From positions 1-21,288 of the IMG/VR virus record IMGVR_UViG_3300012930_000031: 21,288 bases of DNA; one strand, 5' to 3'. The position numbers were made by a program, and so were the translations under genes. Below are positions 1 to 5,186 of the stretch, one piece after another. The first letter of the stretch is position 1. The number at the start of each line of letters is the position of its first letter. Below the pieces are notes generated by a model that had not been told where the DNA came from, made no database searches, and saw only the letters and a program-made list of their open reading frames with translations. This DNA is from a virus.

Positions 1-35
1 AATCCGAACCGCTGACCGGTCAGATCTTTTCGCAT
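1..35 (-). CDS. N-terminus of a possible HNH/AP2-type phage DNA-binding protein (cut by window edge)
   Basis: Only eleven codons are present, reading MRKDLTGQRFG from an ATG at 33-35, before the window ends. The DLTGQRFG opening is a recognisable start of many phage HNH or AP2-domain endonuclease-like proteins (family knowledge). It follows the 68-aa gene by 13 bases on the same strand, so it would be the next gene of the leftward operon. There is no strong ribosome binding site. Too little is visible to confirm the family. Confidence 0.4.
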   Translation of the reverse strand, partial: MRKDLTGQRFG

Positions 36-48
36 TGATGGGCGCAAC

Positions 49-255
49 TTACCCATTGAGGACCTCTCGTATGTCCTCACAGGCCGGACACGGTCCGGGC
101 TCGCCCAAGATCGTCTGCAAGCCGGTACCATCGCAATCGGAACATTCCTTCGCTAGCTCCAGCAACTTGTCCCGCAACTTATTGTTGATCTCGCGCAGAT
201 TGGCGCAATCGATCTGGCAGGCGAGCAGCTGGCGGGTGGCGTCGATGCGGTTCAT
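49..255 (-). CDS. Small protein with two CxxC motifs (68 aa)
   Basis: The N-terminal half (about residues 10-40) is helical and charged and could form a coiled coil. The C-terminal half carries a CSDC motif and, some 20 residues later, CPAC, a spacing typical of a small zinc-binding knuckle like the DnaJ zinc module. The ATG overlaps the stop of the upstream gene in an ATGA junction, which points to translational coupling. It lies near the far end of the leftward early operon. Function unknown; zinc binding is inferred from the cysteines. Confidence 0.65.
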   Translation of the reverse strand: MNRIDATRQLLACQIDCANLREINNKLRDKLLELAKECSDCDGTGLQTILGEPGPCPACEDIREVLNG

Positions 256-470
256 CGCGGCCGCCGGTGCTGACCGGCCTGGGCGCAGGTTGCGAAGTGG
301 CTGACGTGCCTAGGCGGCTCGTACTCGTCATCCTCGGGCTCAACCGTGTCCGCATCGACCGGCATGTTGCGACCGGCCTCAGTCTTGAACCAGATGATTT
401 GCGCGCGACAGGTCTTGCAGCGCGTGATACGCCGCTCGTGGGCCTCGGTAGTGTCGGCCTCGAAGCTCAC
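252..470 (-). CDS. Small zinc-finger-like phage protein (72 aa)
   Basis: It begins with GTG at 470, overlapping the stop of the exonuclease gene upstream in a GTGA junction. Residues 17-21 read RCKTC, followed by a segment with a conserved-looking IIWFKTEAGRNMPVDAD, and near the end come His and Cys residues (HFATC). Small phage proteins of this layout (CxxC, then a 'W-x-T-x-x-G-x-x-M-P' segment, then HxxxC) are common and are thought to bind zinc. No specific function can be assigned. It sits among recombination genes, so a DNA-associated role is possible (inference). Confidence 0.65.
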   Translation of the reverse strand: MSFEADTTEAHERRITRCKTCRAQIIWFKTEAGRNMPVDADTVEPEDDEYEPPRHVSHFATCAQAGQHRRPR

Positions 471-1045
471 TCGACGACGACCTTTAAGCCACTATCGCCC
501 ACCGATTTATGCACCGGCATGCCGGCCAAGATGTGGCTCACGAGCTTGCCTTCGAGCCACACATCGCGCCCGCAATAGTCGATGACGCGCCCCTTGCGCC
601 CTTGCTGCCACCACACCGGAGCCATCGCCCCGTGCCCCGATTTCGCAAGCCCAAAGGTCGCCGTCATGATGGCATCCAAGGACCAGCCGCCATGGGTGCG
701 CCAGTCGAAGTGATCGGGATCGAGCCCGAGCGTGATCCAGATGCGCTCCAGGGCGTCCAAGTGCCGCGCCTGGTTCACCGTGATGCCGTGGTGCTTGAGC
801 AGCGGCAAATCGAAGCGGCGCGTGTTGAAGCCCGCCGTCGGCTGATCGCCCAGATACAGCTTCAAGTCCTCGAAGTCCTCTTCCAGAAACGTGCGCGTCA
901 GGTGCGTGTGGATGTCGTAGGTGCACACGACTGACACGCCCATGTTGGCGAAGTCGCGCCAGCCGTCGCAGTATTCAATGCCGTCGATCGGCGTCTCTTT
1001 TTTGTTCAAGATGCCCTTTTTGATTTCGGCGTCGATGACGATCAT
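467..1045 (-). CDS. DEDD-type 3'-5' exonuclease (RNase H-like fold), 192 aa
   Basis: The protein starts at MIVIDAE, where the ATG overlaps the upstream stop as TAATG; the open frame extends further upstream, but that part is antisense-like shadow of the preceding gene. Three exonuclease motifs are visible: IDAE (D5, E7), a motif with N74 and D79 in GFNTRRFDLPLL, and DYCGRD with D156 and D161. Together these fit metal-dependent DnaQ/YprB-like 3'-5' exonucleases of the ribonuclease H superfamily. The gene follows the RecE-like exonuclease and its companion in the leftward operon, so it probably acts in phage DNA recombination or replication (inference). Substrate polarity is family knowledge, not shown here. 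Confidence 0.8.
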   Translation of the reverse strand: MIVIDAEIKKGILNKKETPIDGIEYCDGWRDFANMGVSVVCTYDIHTHLTRTFLEEDFEDLKLYLGDQPTAGFNTRRFDLPLLKHHGITVNQARHLDALERIWITLGLDPDHFDWRTHGGWSLDAIMTATFGLAKSGHGAMAPVWWQQGRKGRVIDYCGRDVWLEGKLVSHILAGMPVHKSVGDSGLKVVVE

Positions 1046-1503
1046 TAACCATCCTCCCCAGGTTCGCGGCTCTTCTTCGCGGCGATCTCGATCTTGTGCA
1101 TGATCTTTTTGAAGGGCCGCCGGCGCGGAAGGGCCACCGTCACTTCGAGGTCCTCCGTGATATCGGGAGACCCCCAGATGCGCGTGCAGGGCTCGCCGTT
1201 CCACACATCCTCGAAGAGCGTGACGCGCTTGCCGACCCAGGCGGTCAACTGCGGCCCGAACATCTCCTTGATACAAAAGCCGTTGGTTTTACAGGCGACG
1301 AGCTTTTTATCGGTCTCCTTGAAGGAGACGATGCACTTGACCTTTTTCACGCCGTCATCGCCCTGCAGGTCCTCAAGCTCGATATCGGTCATCGTGAGCG
1401 TGACCTTTTTGCCCAAGAGCTCGCCCGCTTTGATGAAGCGGCCTGGGTATAATTGGTCGTACACGGTCGGCCGTGGATGCTTTTTGACTTCTTCGTTCAT
1501 CAT
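1045..1503 (-). CDS. Conserved phage protein beside the exonuclease, possibly ssDNA-binding (152 aa)
   Basis: The protein has a basic N-terminus, then a predicted beta-rich core (about residues 25-110: GKKVTLTMTDIELEDL and, later, VGKRVTLFEDVW) and a basic C-terminal tail rich in Lys and Arg. Proteins of this size and make-up often stand next to PD-(D/E)XK exonucleases in phages, where an OB-fold single-strand-binding or annealing role is suspected. That role is inference; no diagnostic motif was seen. Two ATG codons in a row (1498-1503) give the start, overlapping the exonuclease stop. Its own stop overlaps the next gene's ATG as TAATG. Confidence 0.7.
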   Translation of the reverse strand: MMNEEVKKHPRPTVYDQLYPGRFIKAGELLGKKVTLTMTDIELEDLQGDDGVKKVKCIVSFKETDKKLVACKTNGFCIKEMFGPQLTAWVGKRVTLFEDVWNGEPCTRIWGSPDITEDLEVTVALPRRRPFKKIMHKIEIAAKKSREPGEDG

Positions 1504-1745
1504 GATGCGATGGGCTCCAATTCAAGGTCCCCGAGGTCGTCCTCGGTGTTGGGATACGCCCAGGTGGGCAGCGTCAAATATTGTTCGTTGGGCTGCGGCC
1601 CCGGCCACTCGTCGGTGGCCTCGCAGTGCTCGAGGATTTGCAACAGGCGTTGATATTCCTCTCGGCCTTGCTCAATAATGTCCGAGGAGATGATGTAGGT
1701 CGCGACGCTGTGCGGTGCATCGGACTCCACGACGACCTCGACCAT
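1500..1745 (-). CDS. C-terminal part of the PD-(D/E)XK exonuclease, downstream of an in-frame TAG
   Basis: The frame is continuous with the exonuclease N-terminal part: after the TAG at 1857-1859 it runs open to 1500. The residues between the TAG and the first ATG (1743-1745) keep the family's expected 'GYHLQWAFYHDGF' segment, followed by a tail ending LTLPTWAYP, as is usual in RecE-like/DUF3799-type proteins. So the coding content from 1500 to 1856 belongs to the same gene. There is no ribosome binding site before the internal ATG, so separate translation looks unlikely. Treat 1500-2351 as one gene with a nonsense codon unless shown otherwise. Confidence 0.6.
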   Translation of the reverse strand: MVEVVVESDAPHSVATYIISSDIIEQGREEYQRLLQILEHCEATDEWPGPQPNEQYLTLPTWAYPNTEDDLGDLELEPIAS

Positions 1746-1856
1746 ATGCGGCTTTTTGCCGGTGATCGCTTCGAATCCGTCGTGATAAAAGGCCCACTGC
1801 AGGTGGTAGCCCAGCTTCGCCGCTTGGCTGCCGAATTGAAAATGCCGGCAGTCGCG

Positions 1857-2351
1857 CTAAGTCTTGAGCCCCACGATGGTCGGGCAGCCCTCGTGCGTGG
1901 TGAGCCAGTCGACACGGCCCTTCGCGGGCCGGCCTCCCACAATCTCCCACTCGAAGGTGACTTCAGGGTCGCCGATGGCCAAGTATTTGTTCGCGGTCTC
2001 ATCGAAGCGCACGGCGCGCGCGATCTGCTGCGAGAGGGCGCCTTCATCCTCGGTCAAGATGGTCTGGCCCTTGTGCTCGAGTTGAAAGGCGTCCCACCAC
2101 TGGCCCTTGCGCGGGCAGGCGTTTCCGGCCTCGCTGCGGCGGCTCCAGATGGCGAATTCCTTGGTGAAGCGCTCGGGCTCGAGCGTGGCGACATGGGTCG
2201 CGATCCCTAACGTCATCACCGCAGACGCCCGCTTGTGCTCTAGCGCGTACTGGTAGTGCTGCGGCGAGCGCAGCAGGTACTTTAAGCGCGTGATGTTGAG
2301 CGCCTCGACAGCGTCGTACTCGGTGCGGGGCACGCGGGATTGGATGGTCAC
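1857..2351 (-). CDS. RecE-like PD-(D/E)XK exonuclease, N-terminal part ended by in-frame TAG (164 aa)
   Basis: The start is GTG at 2351 in a GTGA overlap with the upstream stop. The protein has the layout of phage DUF3799/RecE-type exonucleases: an N-terminal 'ALNITRLKYLLRSPQHY' segment, LGIATHVATLEP with H53, GRVDWL with D148, then IVGLKT with K163. In the usual D/E-x-K motif an acidic residue would stand where G161 is. Directly after KT comes TAG (1857-1859), and the frame then continues through the rest of the domain to 1500. The full gene would be 283 codons plus stop. Family role: 5'-3' degradation of double-stranded ends for single-strand-annealing recombination. Whether this copy is active is open. 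Confidence 0.75.
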   Translation of the reverse strand: MTIQSRVPRTEYDAVEALNITRLKYLLRSPQHYQYALEHKRASAVMTLGIATHVATLEPERFTKEFAIWSRRSEAGNACPRKGQWWDAFQLEHKGQTILTEDEGALSQQIARAVRFDETANKYLAIGDPEVTFEWEIVGGRPAKGRVDWLTTHEGCPTIVGLKT

Positions 2352-2551
2352 GCTTGTCTCCGGGTCAGCACCGGCAGCCGCGACGCCTCAATAATCTCCG
2401 CCGTCGTCGAGGTCGCGACGCTCAACGCGAACTGCACCGAGACGCGCTTGAAGGTCTTGGCGTAGCGCTCGTCGTGGGGGAATTGCAGGCGGGCGATGCC
2501 TAAGGCGACTTTGATGGTGGCGATGTCGGCCAAAGACAGCAGGTCGTTCAT
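2348..2551 (-). CDS. Small hypothetical early protein (67 aa)
   Basis: The start at 2551 (MNDLLSLADI) is chosen over an ATG 12 bases upstream because a GGAGG sits just ahead of it and the ATG overlaps the previous stop as TAATG. The sequence is mostly helical, with no cysteine, membrane segment or known motif. It ends in a GTGA overlap with the exonuclease gene, so the two are probably co-translated. Not recognised. Confidence 0.65.
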   Translation of the reverse strand: MNDLLSLADIATIKVALGIARLQFPHDERYAKTFKRVSVQFALSVATSTTAEIIEASRLPVLTRRQA

Positions 2552-2748
2552 TACGCCTCCCACCAGTTGCGGTTGACGGGCTTGAAGGCGTTGAGACTGA
2601 ACCGCGCCATGTCGCGCTCACGCTGCCGCCGCTTCCGCCACGGCTTCGAGAGCGCCTCGACCGCGATCGCGAGCAGGAAGATGCCGAAGAGCGTCGCGAT
2701 GGCGGCCAAGAGGGCCAGCTGCCAGCCGAGGGAGGCGAGGAGTTTCAT
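2551..2748 (-). CDS. Small single-pass membrane protein (65 aa)
   Basis: Starting at MKLLASLGW (ATG at 2748, ATGA overlap with the upstream stop), residues 5-30 form one strongly hydrophobic segment (LALLAAIATLFGIFLLAIAV). It is followed by a dense basic stretch KPWRKRRQRERD, so the C-terminus is probably cytoplasmic by the positive-inside rule. An upstream in-frame start would add 18 residues but lies inside the previous gene. Its place in the early operon argues against a classical late holin; a superinfection-exclusion or host-membrane role is possible. Function unknown. Confidence 0.65.
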   Translation of the reverse strand: MKLLASLGWQLALLAAIATLFGIFLLAIAVEALSKPWRKRRQRERDMARFSLNAFKPVNRNWWEA

Positions 2749-3458
2749 GATTGCACCCGAATCATTCGCGCAACCAAGTCGAGCGCGCTCACCTGTAGCC
2801 ATTCAGTCGTCGGCTTTAAAAATTCCCCCGCAGCGGCCCGCGCAGCGGTCCCCGCAGCGGCCCGCGCAGCGTCCCACGCAGCGGTCCCCGCAGCGGCCCG
2901 CGCAGCGGCCCGCGCAGCGGCCCGCGCAGCGTCCCACGCAGCGTCCCACGCAGCGGCCCGCGCAGCGGCTGCAGCGGCCCGCGCAGCGTCCCACGCAGCG
3001 GCCCGCGCAGCGTCCCACGCAGCGTTAGTAATTTTGCCGGCTGCTGTCGCGCCGGCCAGATCGACGATCTCATCAAGATCGCGCAACGCCTTGGCGTGCG
3101 AAGCGAGTGCGGGCACGAGATCGAGCCACTTCGGTGTATGCACGCGAATGAGCCAGTCCAAGGCCATGTAGGAGCGGCGCTCTTCGACGGCGGACGTGGA
3201 GCGCGTGTCGACCAGTTGCTCCACCAGGGGTTTCAGCAACCGATCGCGCTCCGCATCCGAGGGCAGCCCATCGTTCCATGCCATCAGGAAGGAGGTGAGC
3301 ACGGGGCACGCGCAGGTGGGGTGATCGGACCAGGGCTCGCCCGCGATATAGGCGACCGCTTCCATGATGCACATCCCCTTGTCGAAATCCGCGTGATTGC
3401 CGGCGGACAGGTGTAGCGCCTCCAGTTCGGCAAAGCGTTCGGCGAGCATGGGGCTCAT
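2745..3458 (-). CDS. Early protein with C-terminal AAWD/AARA/AAGT repeat domain (237 aa)
   Basis: The start (MSPMLAERFAEL) is set by an ATGA overlap with the 88-aa gene upstream; the longer open frame is a shadow. Residues 1-145 form an ordinary globular-looking region with several Cys and Trp residues (MCIMEAVAYIAGEPWSD, CACPVL). About 65 residues then consist of tetrapeptides AAWD, AARA and AAGT, followed by a 26-residue non-repeat tail (EFLKPTTEWLQ onward). The repeat should be a long alanine-rich helix. Proteins with similar WDAA repeats occur in many phages with no known function. The repeat count probably varies between relatives because the DNA copies are almost identical. Confidence 0.75.
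   Translation of the reverse strand: MSPMLAERFAELEALHLSAGNHADFDKGMCIMEAVAYIAGEPWSDHPTCACPVLTSFLMAWNDGLPSDAERDRLLKPLVEQLVDTRSTSAVEERRSYMALDWLIRVHTPKWLDLVPALASHAKALRDLDEIVDLAGATAAGKITNAAWDAARAAAWDAARAAAAAARAAAWDAAWDAARAAARAAARAAAGTAAWDAARAAAGTAARAAAGEFLKPTTEWLQVSALDLVARMIRVQS
2829..3023 (-). repeat. Tandem 12-bp repeat encoding AAWD, AARA and AAGT tetrapeptides
   Basis: On the minus strand the array is made of 12-base units of three types: GCTGCGTGGGAC, GCTGCGCGGGCC and GCTGCGGGGACC. Fifteen full units and one 9-base unit fill 195 bases, all in frame with the 237-aa gene. Copies of one type are nearly identical at the DNA level, which suggests recent expansion by slippage or unequal recombination. 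Confidence 0.85.
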
Positions 3459-3721
3459 ACATCCGTCTCCTTGAGCGCCGCCAGCGCCACCCGCTTGAAC
3501 TCCTTGATGAGCCCCAAGGCGGCACCGGTCCACACCCCCGAATCCAACTGCATCTGCGCGCCGAAGTGAATGTCGCGAAGGGCGGCGACGGCGATGTCGC
3601 GCTGGTCGCGGATCAGGAGCGCGGTCGCGCCTAACTTGTCGATCTGCGCGGTGACCTCGAGGCGCTGGGCGGCGATCATCGCGTTGGTGATGACGGAGGG
3701 CGCGTTGGTGACGGCGCTCAT
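3455..3721 (-). CDS. Hypothetical early protein (88 aa)
   Basis: The protein is largely helical (about residues 8-50, NAMIAAQRLEVTAQIDKLGATALLIRDQRDIAV split across two heptad-like stretches), which could form a short coiled coil. No cysteine pair, signal peptide or known motif is seen. It overlaps both neighbours by ATGA junctions and so is embedded in the leftward operon. Not recognised. Confidence 0.65.
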   Translation of the reverse strand: MSAVTNAPSVITNAMIAAQRLEVTAQIDKLGATALLIRDQRDIAVAALRDIHFGAQMQLDSGVWTGAALGLIKEFKRVALAALKETDV

Positions 3722-3915
3722 GCGGCCTCCTTGGTCGCCATCTGAACCGCGACTTCGGCCGCCGCGGCACAGGCCAGCGCAAGCTCATATTCGTTGAGGT
3801 GCACTTCGCTGTGATTACCGCGCGCGTTGAATAATTTTCTGGCACACGCTTCGCCAGCACGGCGGGATGCCAAACTGAGCGCGGTGGAATTAGCGTCAAG
3901 CAGATTAGTTTTCAT
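3718..3915 (-). CDS. Hypothetical early protein (65 aa)
   Basis: The start MKTNLLDANST at 3915 is chosen because it lies 7 bases after the stop of the cupin-like gene, and the open frame further upstream is antisense-like noise. The sequence is alanine- and glutamate-rich in its second half (ELALACAAAAEVAVQMATKEAA) and probably helical. It ends in an ATGA overlap with the 88-aa gene. The ribosome binding site is weak. Not recognised. Confidence 0.6.
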   Translation of the reverse strand: MKTNLLDANSTALSLASRRAGEACARKLFNARGNHSEVHLNEYELALACAAAAEVAVQMATKEAA

Positions 3916-3922
3916 GAACTTT

Positions 3923-4288
3923 TTACTCACAAGGATGATGACCAAAGATGAAGAAATACTTGCTGCGTTTGCGGAAGCGGCCGTTGACCCAGAAGCCCCA
4001 TACGCGGCGTTCACGCCCGGTGAAAAGCAGCGTCCAACACGGGCGGTCAATGATGACGCTGTGGCGATGCGTGGCTTTATAGGCGGCGATTGAATGCGTC
4101 GCGCGCGGCACATCTCCGTCCAGGGATCGGTCGATGTAGGAGCCGCTCAAAACGAAAGAGACGTACCACCACGGATGATCGTGAAAGTGCCGCTGATCAT
4201 CGGACGCCATCCAGTGATGAAGGCGAATCGAAAACAACCGGAAGTTGACGACCCAGCGCTCAAGATACGGACACTCGGAAAGTCCCAA
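3923..4288 (-). CDS. Cupin-like phage protein (about 121 aa, start uncertain)
   Basis: The core shows a cupin/RmlC-type metal-site pattern: HFHDHPWWYVSFVLSGSY near residues 34-51 (numbered from a TTG start), then HRH at 74-76 and the strand-rich WTLLFTGRERRVWGFW. Such His-rich beta-barrel proteins recur in phage early regions without a proven role. The open frame extends to an ATG at 4390 in an ATGA overlap with the 63-aa gene, but that extension would translate straight through the tRNA gene. The TTG at 4286-4288 is the only in-frame common start between the tRNA and the conserved region. Start choice is therefore inference; the domain call is firmer. Confidence 0.6.
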   Translation of the reverse strand: MGLSECPYLERWVVNFRLFSIRLHHWMASDDQRHFHDHPWWYVSFVLSGSYIDRSLDGDVPRATHSIAAYKATHRHSVIIDRPCWTLLFTGRERRVWGFWVNGRFRKRSKYFFIFGHHPCE

Positions 4289-4305
4289 CTTCTGGTGTGA
4301 AAATA

Positions 4306-4381
4306 TGGTCCAGGGTGAAGGGTTCGAACCCCCAACCTCCGCCATGTACTGGCGGTGCTCTACCGTTTGAGCTAACCCCGG
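4306..4381 (-). tRNA. tRNA gene with encoded CCA; anticodon by position UAC (Val), atypical loop
   Basis: The minus strand folds as an exact 76-nt cloverleaf. The acceptor CCGGGGT pairs with ACCCTGG (one G-U); the D stem is GCTC/GAGC with GG in the loop. The anticodon stem CCGCC/GGCGG is perfect, the variable loop is AGGTT, and the T arm has the canonical TTCGAAC loop. Discriminator A and a genomically encoded CCA follow. The seven-base anticodon loop is AGTACAT, so positions 34-36 are UAC, but position 33 is G where U is almost universal. It lies between two protein genes of the leftward operon and would be cut from the operon transcript. Charging identity is uncertain. Confidence 0.8.
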
Positions 4382-4386
4382 AAATT

Positions 4387-4578
4387 TCATAAAAAGTTCG
4401 CGAACTCGCGACGACCGGCAGCGATTGCACTGTGCTTACTTTTCCAGCCGTTGATGCTCCAGTTCTCCCAAGGCTTCACGAAGAAGGTGGGAAAGCCCTT
4501 GGGGAGAAAATGGAACTTACCGTCGGCCTGCTTGGCCGCGATGATCGTGACTTTGATTTCTTTGCCGTTGAGGTTCAT
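4387..4578 (-). CDS. First protein of the leftward early operon (63 aa), unknown
   Basis: The ATG at 4578 has a good GAGGAG ribosome binding site (4588-4593) and lies about 25 bases downstream of the predicted leftward promoter. The protein is short, with several aromatic residues (FHFLPKGFPTFFVKPWENW) and basic patches. Its position is that of N in lambda, but it lacks an obvious arginine-rich N-terminal RNA-binding motif, so antitermination is not supported. Not recognised. Confidence 0.7.
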   Translation of the reverse strand: MNLNGKEIKVTIIAAKQADGKFHFLPKGFPTFFVKPWENWSINGWKSKHSAIAAGRREFANFL

Positions 4579-4602
4579 CGGCTCGCTCTCCTCAGGTGAC
4601 TG

Positions 4603-4620
4603 TGAGCAGATAATTGCTCA
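4603..4620. promoter_or_regulatory. Operator OL1-like site
   Basis: A perfect 18-bp palindrome TGAGCA-GATAAT-TGCTCA. It overlaps the -10 element of the predicted leftward promoter. Its half-sites match three other sites around the repressor gene. Confidence 0.75.
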
Positions 4621-4638
4621 GGATTATGGAGAAGTCAA
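4610..4638 (-). promoter_or_regulatory. Predicted leftward early promoter (PL-like)
   Basis: On the minus strand a -35 TTGACT (4638-4633) and a -10 AATTAT (4615-4610) are separated by 17 bases. The -35 overlaps operator OL2 and the -10 overlaps OL1, so a repressor bound at either would block polymerase. The first gene starts 32 bases beyond the -10. Confidence 0.6.
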
Positions 4639-4653
4639 GCAGTATTCTGCTCA
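4636..4653. promoter_or_regulatory. Operator OL2-like site
   Basis: CAAGCA-GTATTC-TGCTCA, with four of six bases matching in the left half-site and a perfect right half-site. It starts 33 bp from the start of OL1, about three helical turns, which would suit cooperative binding. Confidence 0.65.
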
Positions 4654-4668
4654 GCGACGATAATAATT

Positions 4669-4685
4669 ATGCCGCATCGCGGCAT
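4669..4685 (-). terminator. Hairpin after the repressor gene, possible terminator
   Basis: A 7-bp inverted repeat ATGCCGC/GCGGCAT with a 3-base loop lies 9 bases past the repressor stop and is followed on the minus strand by the A/T-rich AATTATTAT. There is no clean U-tract, so it may be a weak terminator separating repressor transcription from the leftward operon. Confidence 0.4.
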
Positions 4686-4694
4686 TAGGTCAAA

Positions 4695-5090
4695 TCAAGC
4701 GTCTACTTGCGCCTGTCGGGGGGACTCTAACTTCGGAAGCGCGTGGGTCGGTTTCCTCTCACGTTCGGCGATCATATCGAGATAGTGGCGAAGATCGTCG
4801 TTCGCCAAAACGTAGGCCACAATCAGCTTATTGAGCGCCGCACCGTGTTTGTAATTATCGGGGATGTGCGGGCAAATCAACTGCCAGCCGGTCAGGCCGA
4901 AAGGCTTCGCCAAGGCTTCTGCGATCTCGACAGAGGGTGAATTCTCGCCGCGGATGATGTTCCCGATCTGCGTCTGACTGACACCACTGGCGGTGGCCAG
5001 TTCACGCTGCGTCATATTGTCAGCTGTGCGCATCAGCGCCCGGAGCTTGTTCGCCAGGATATTGCGTGTTTTCGGCCTCGGCTTTGCCAT
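4695..5090 (-). CDS. Phage repressor, XRE/Cro-CI type helix-turn-helix (131 aa)
   Basis: Residues 26-72 (MTQRELATASGVSQTQIGNI, then the ENSPSVEIAEALAKPFGL helix) form a clear XRE-family helix-turn-helix. The remaining 60 residues are short and contain no S24/LexA-type peptidase motif, so RecA-stimulated self-cleavage is not expected. The start MAKPRPK at 5090 is preferred over a GTG at 5129 because the latter lies inside operator OR1. No clear Shine-Dalgarno sequence precedes it. It is divergent from the Cro-like gene and flanked by four operators, which marks it as the lysogeny repressor (inference from context). Confidence 0.85.
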   Translation of the reverse strand: MAKPRPKTRNILANKLRALMRTADNMTQRELATASGVSQTQIGNIIRGENSPSVEIAEALAKPFGLTGWQLICPHIPDNYKHGAALNKLIVAYVLANDDLRHYLDMIAERERKPTHALPKLESPRQAQVDA

Positions 5091-5112
5091 GGCAAAAGCA
5101 TATTGGAGGCAC

Positions 5113-5130
5113 TGAGCAGTATTTTGCACA
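5113..5130. promoter_or_regulatory. Operator OR1-like site
   Basis: TGAGCA-GTATTT-TGCACA, one mismatch in the right half-site. It lies just upstream of the repressor start, so it may serve repressor autoregulation. Confidence 0.7.
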
Positions 5131-5149
5131 TATTGAGGGTAGCAGCCTA

Positions 5150-5178
5150 TTGCGGTTTGAGCAAAATTCTGCTCTATT
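5150..5178 (+). promoter_or_regulatory. Predicted rightward early promoter (PR-like)
   Basis: A -35 TTGCGG (5150-5155) and a -10 TCTATT (5173-5178) are 17 bases apart; TATTAT at 5175-5180 is an alternative -10 with a 19-base spacer. Operator OR2 fills the spacer and touches the -10. Transcription would start very close to the Cro-like ATG at 5187. Confidence 0.5.
5158..5175. promoter_or_regulatory. Operator OR2-like site
   Basis: TGAGCA-AAATTC-TGCTCT, one mismatch in the right half-site. It begins 45 bp from the start of OR1 and sits within the predicted rightward promoter. Confidence 0.7.
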
Positions 5179-5186
5179 ATGTCGCC

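Noticed and set aside
1857-1859. General reassignment of TAG to an amino acid in this phage
   Set aside because: TAG ends the capsid gene and the 44-aa gene at natural points, and the only tRNA seen does not have a CUA anticodon. Local readthrough is still possible.
2829-3023. Possible CRISPR array
   Set aside because: The units are 12 bp, contiguous, in frame with a gene and have no unique spacers.
4306-4381. tRNA as an attachment site
   Set aside because: Phage attachment sites usually hold only the 3' part of a host tRNA gene next to an integrase; here a complete tRNA lies inside an operon with no integrase nearby.
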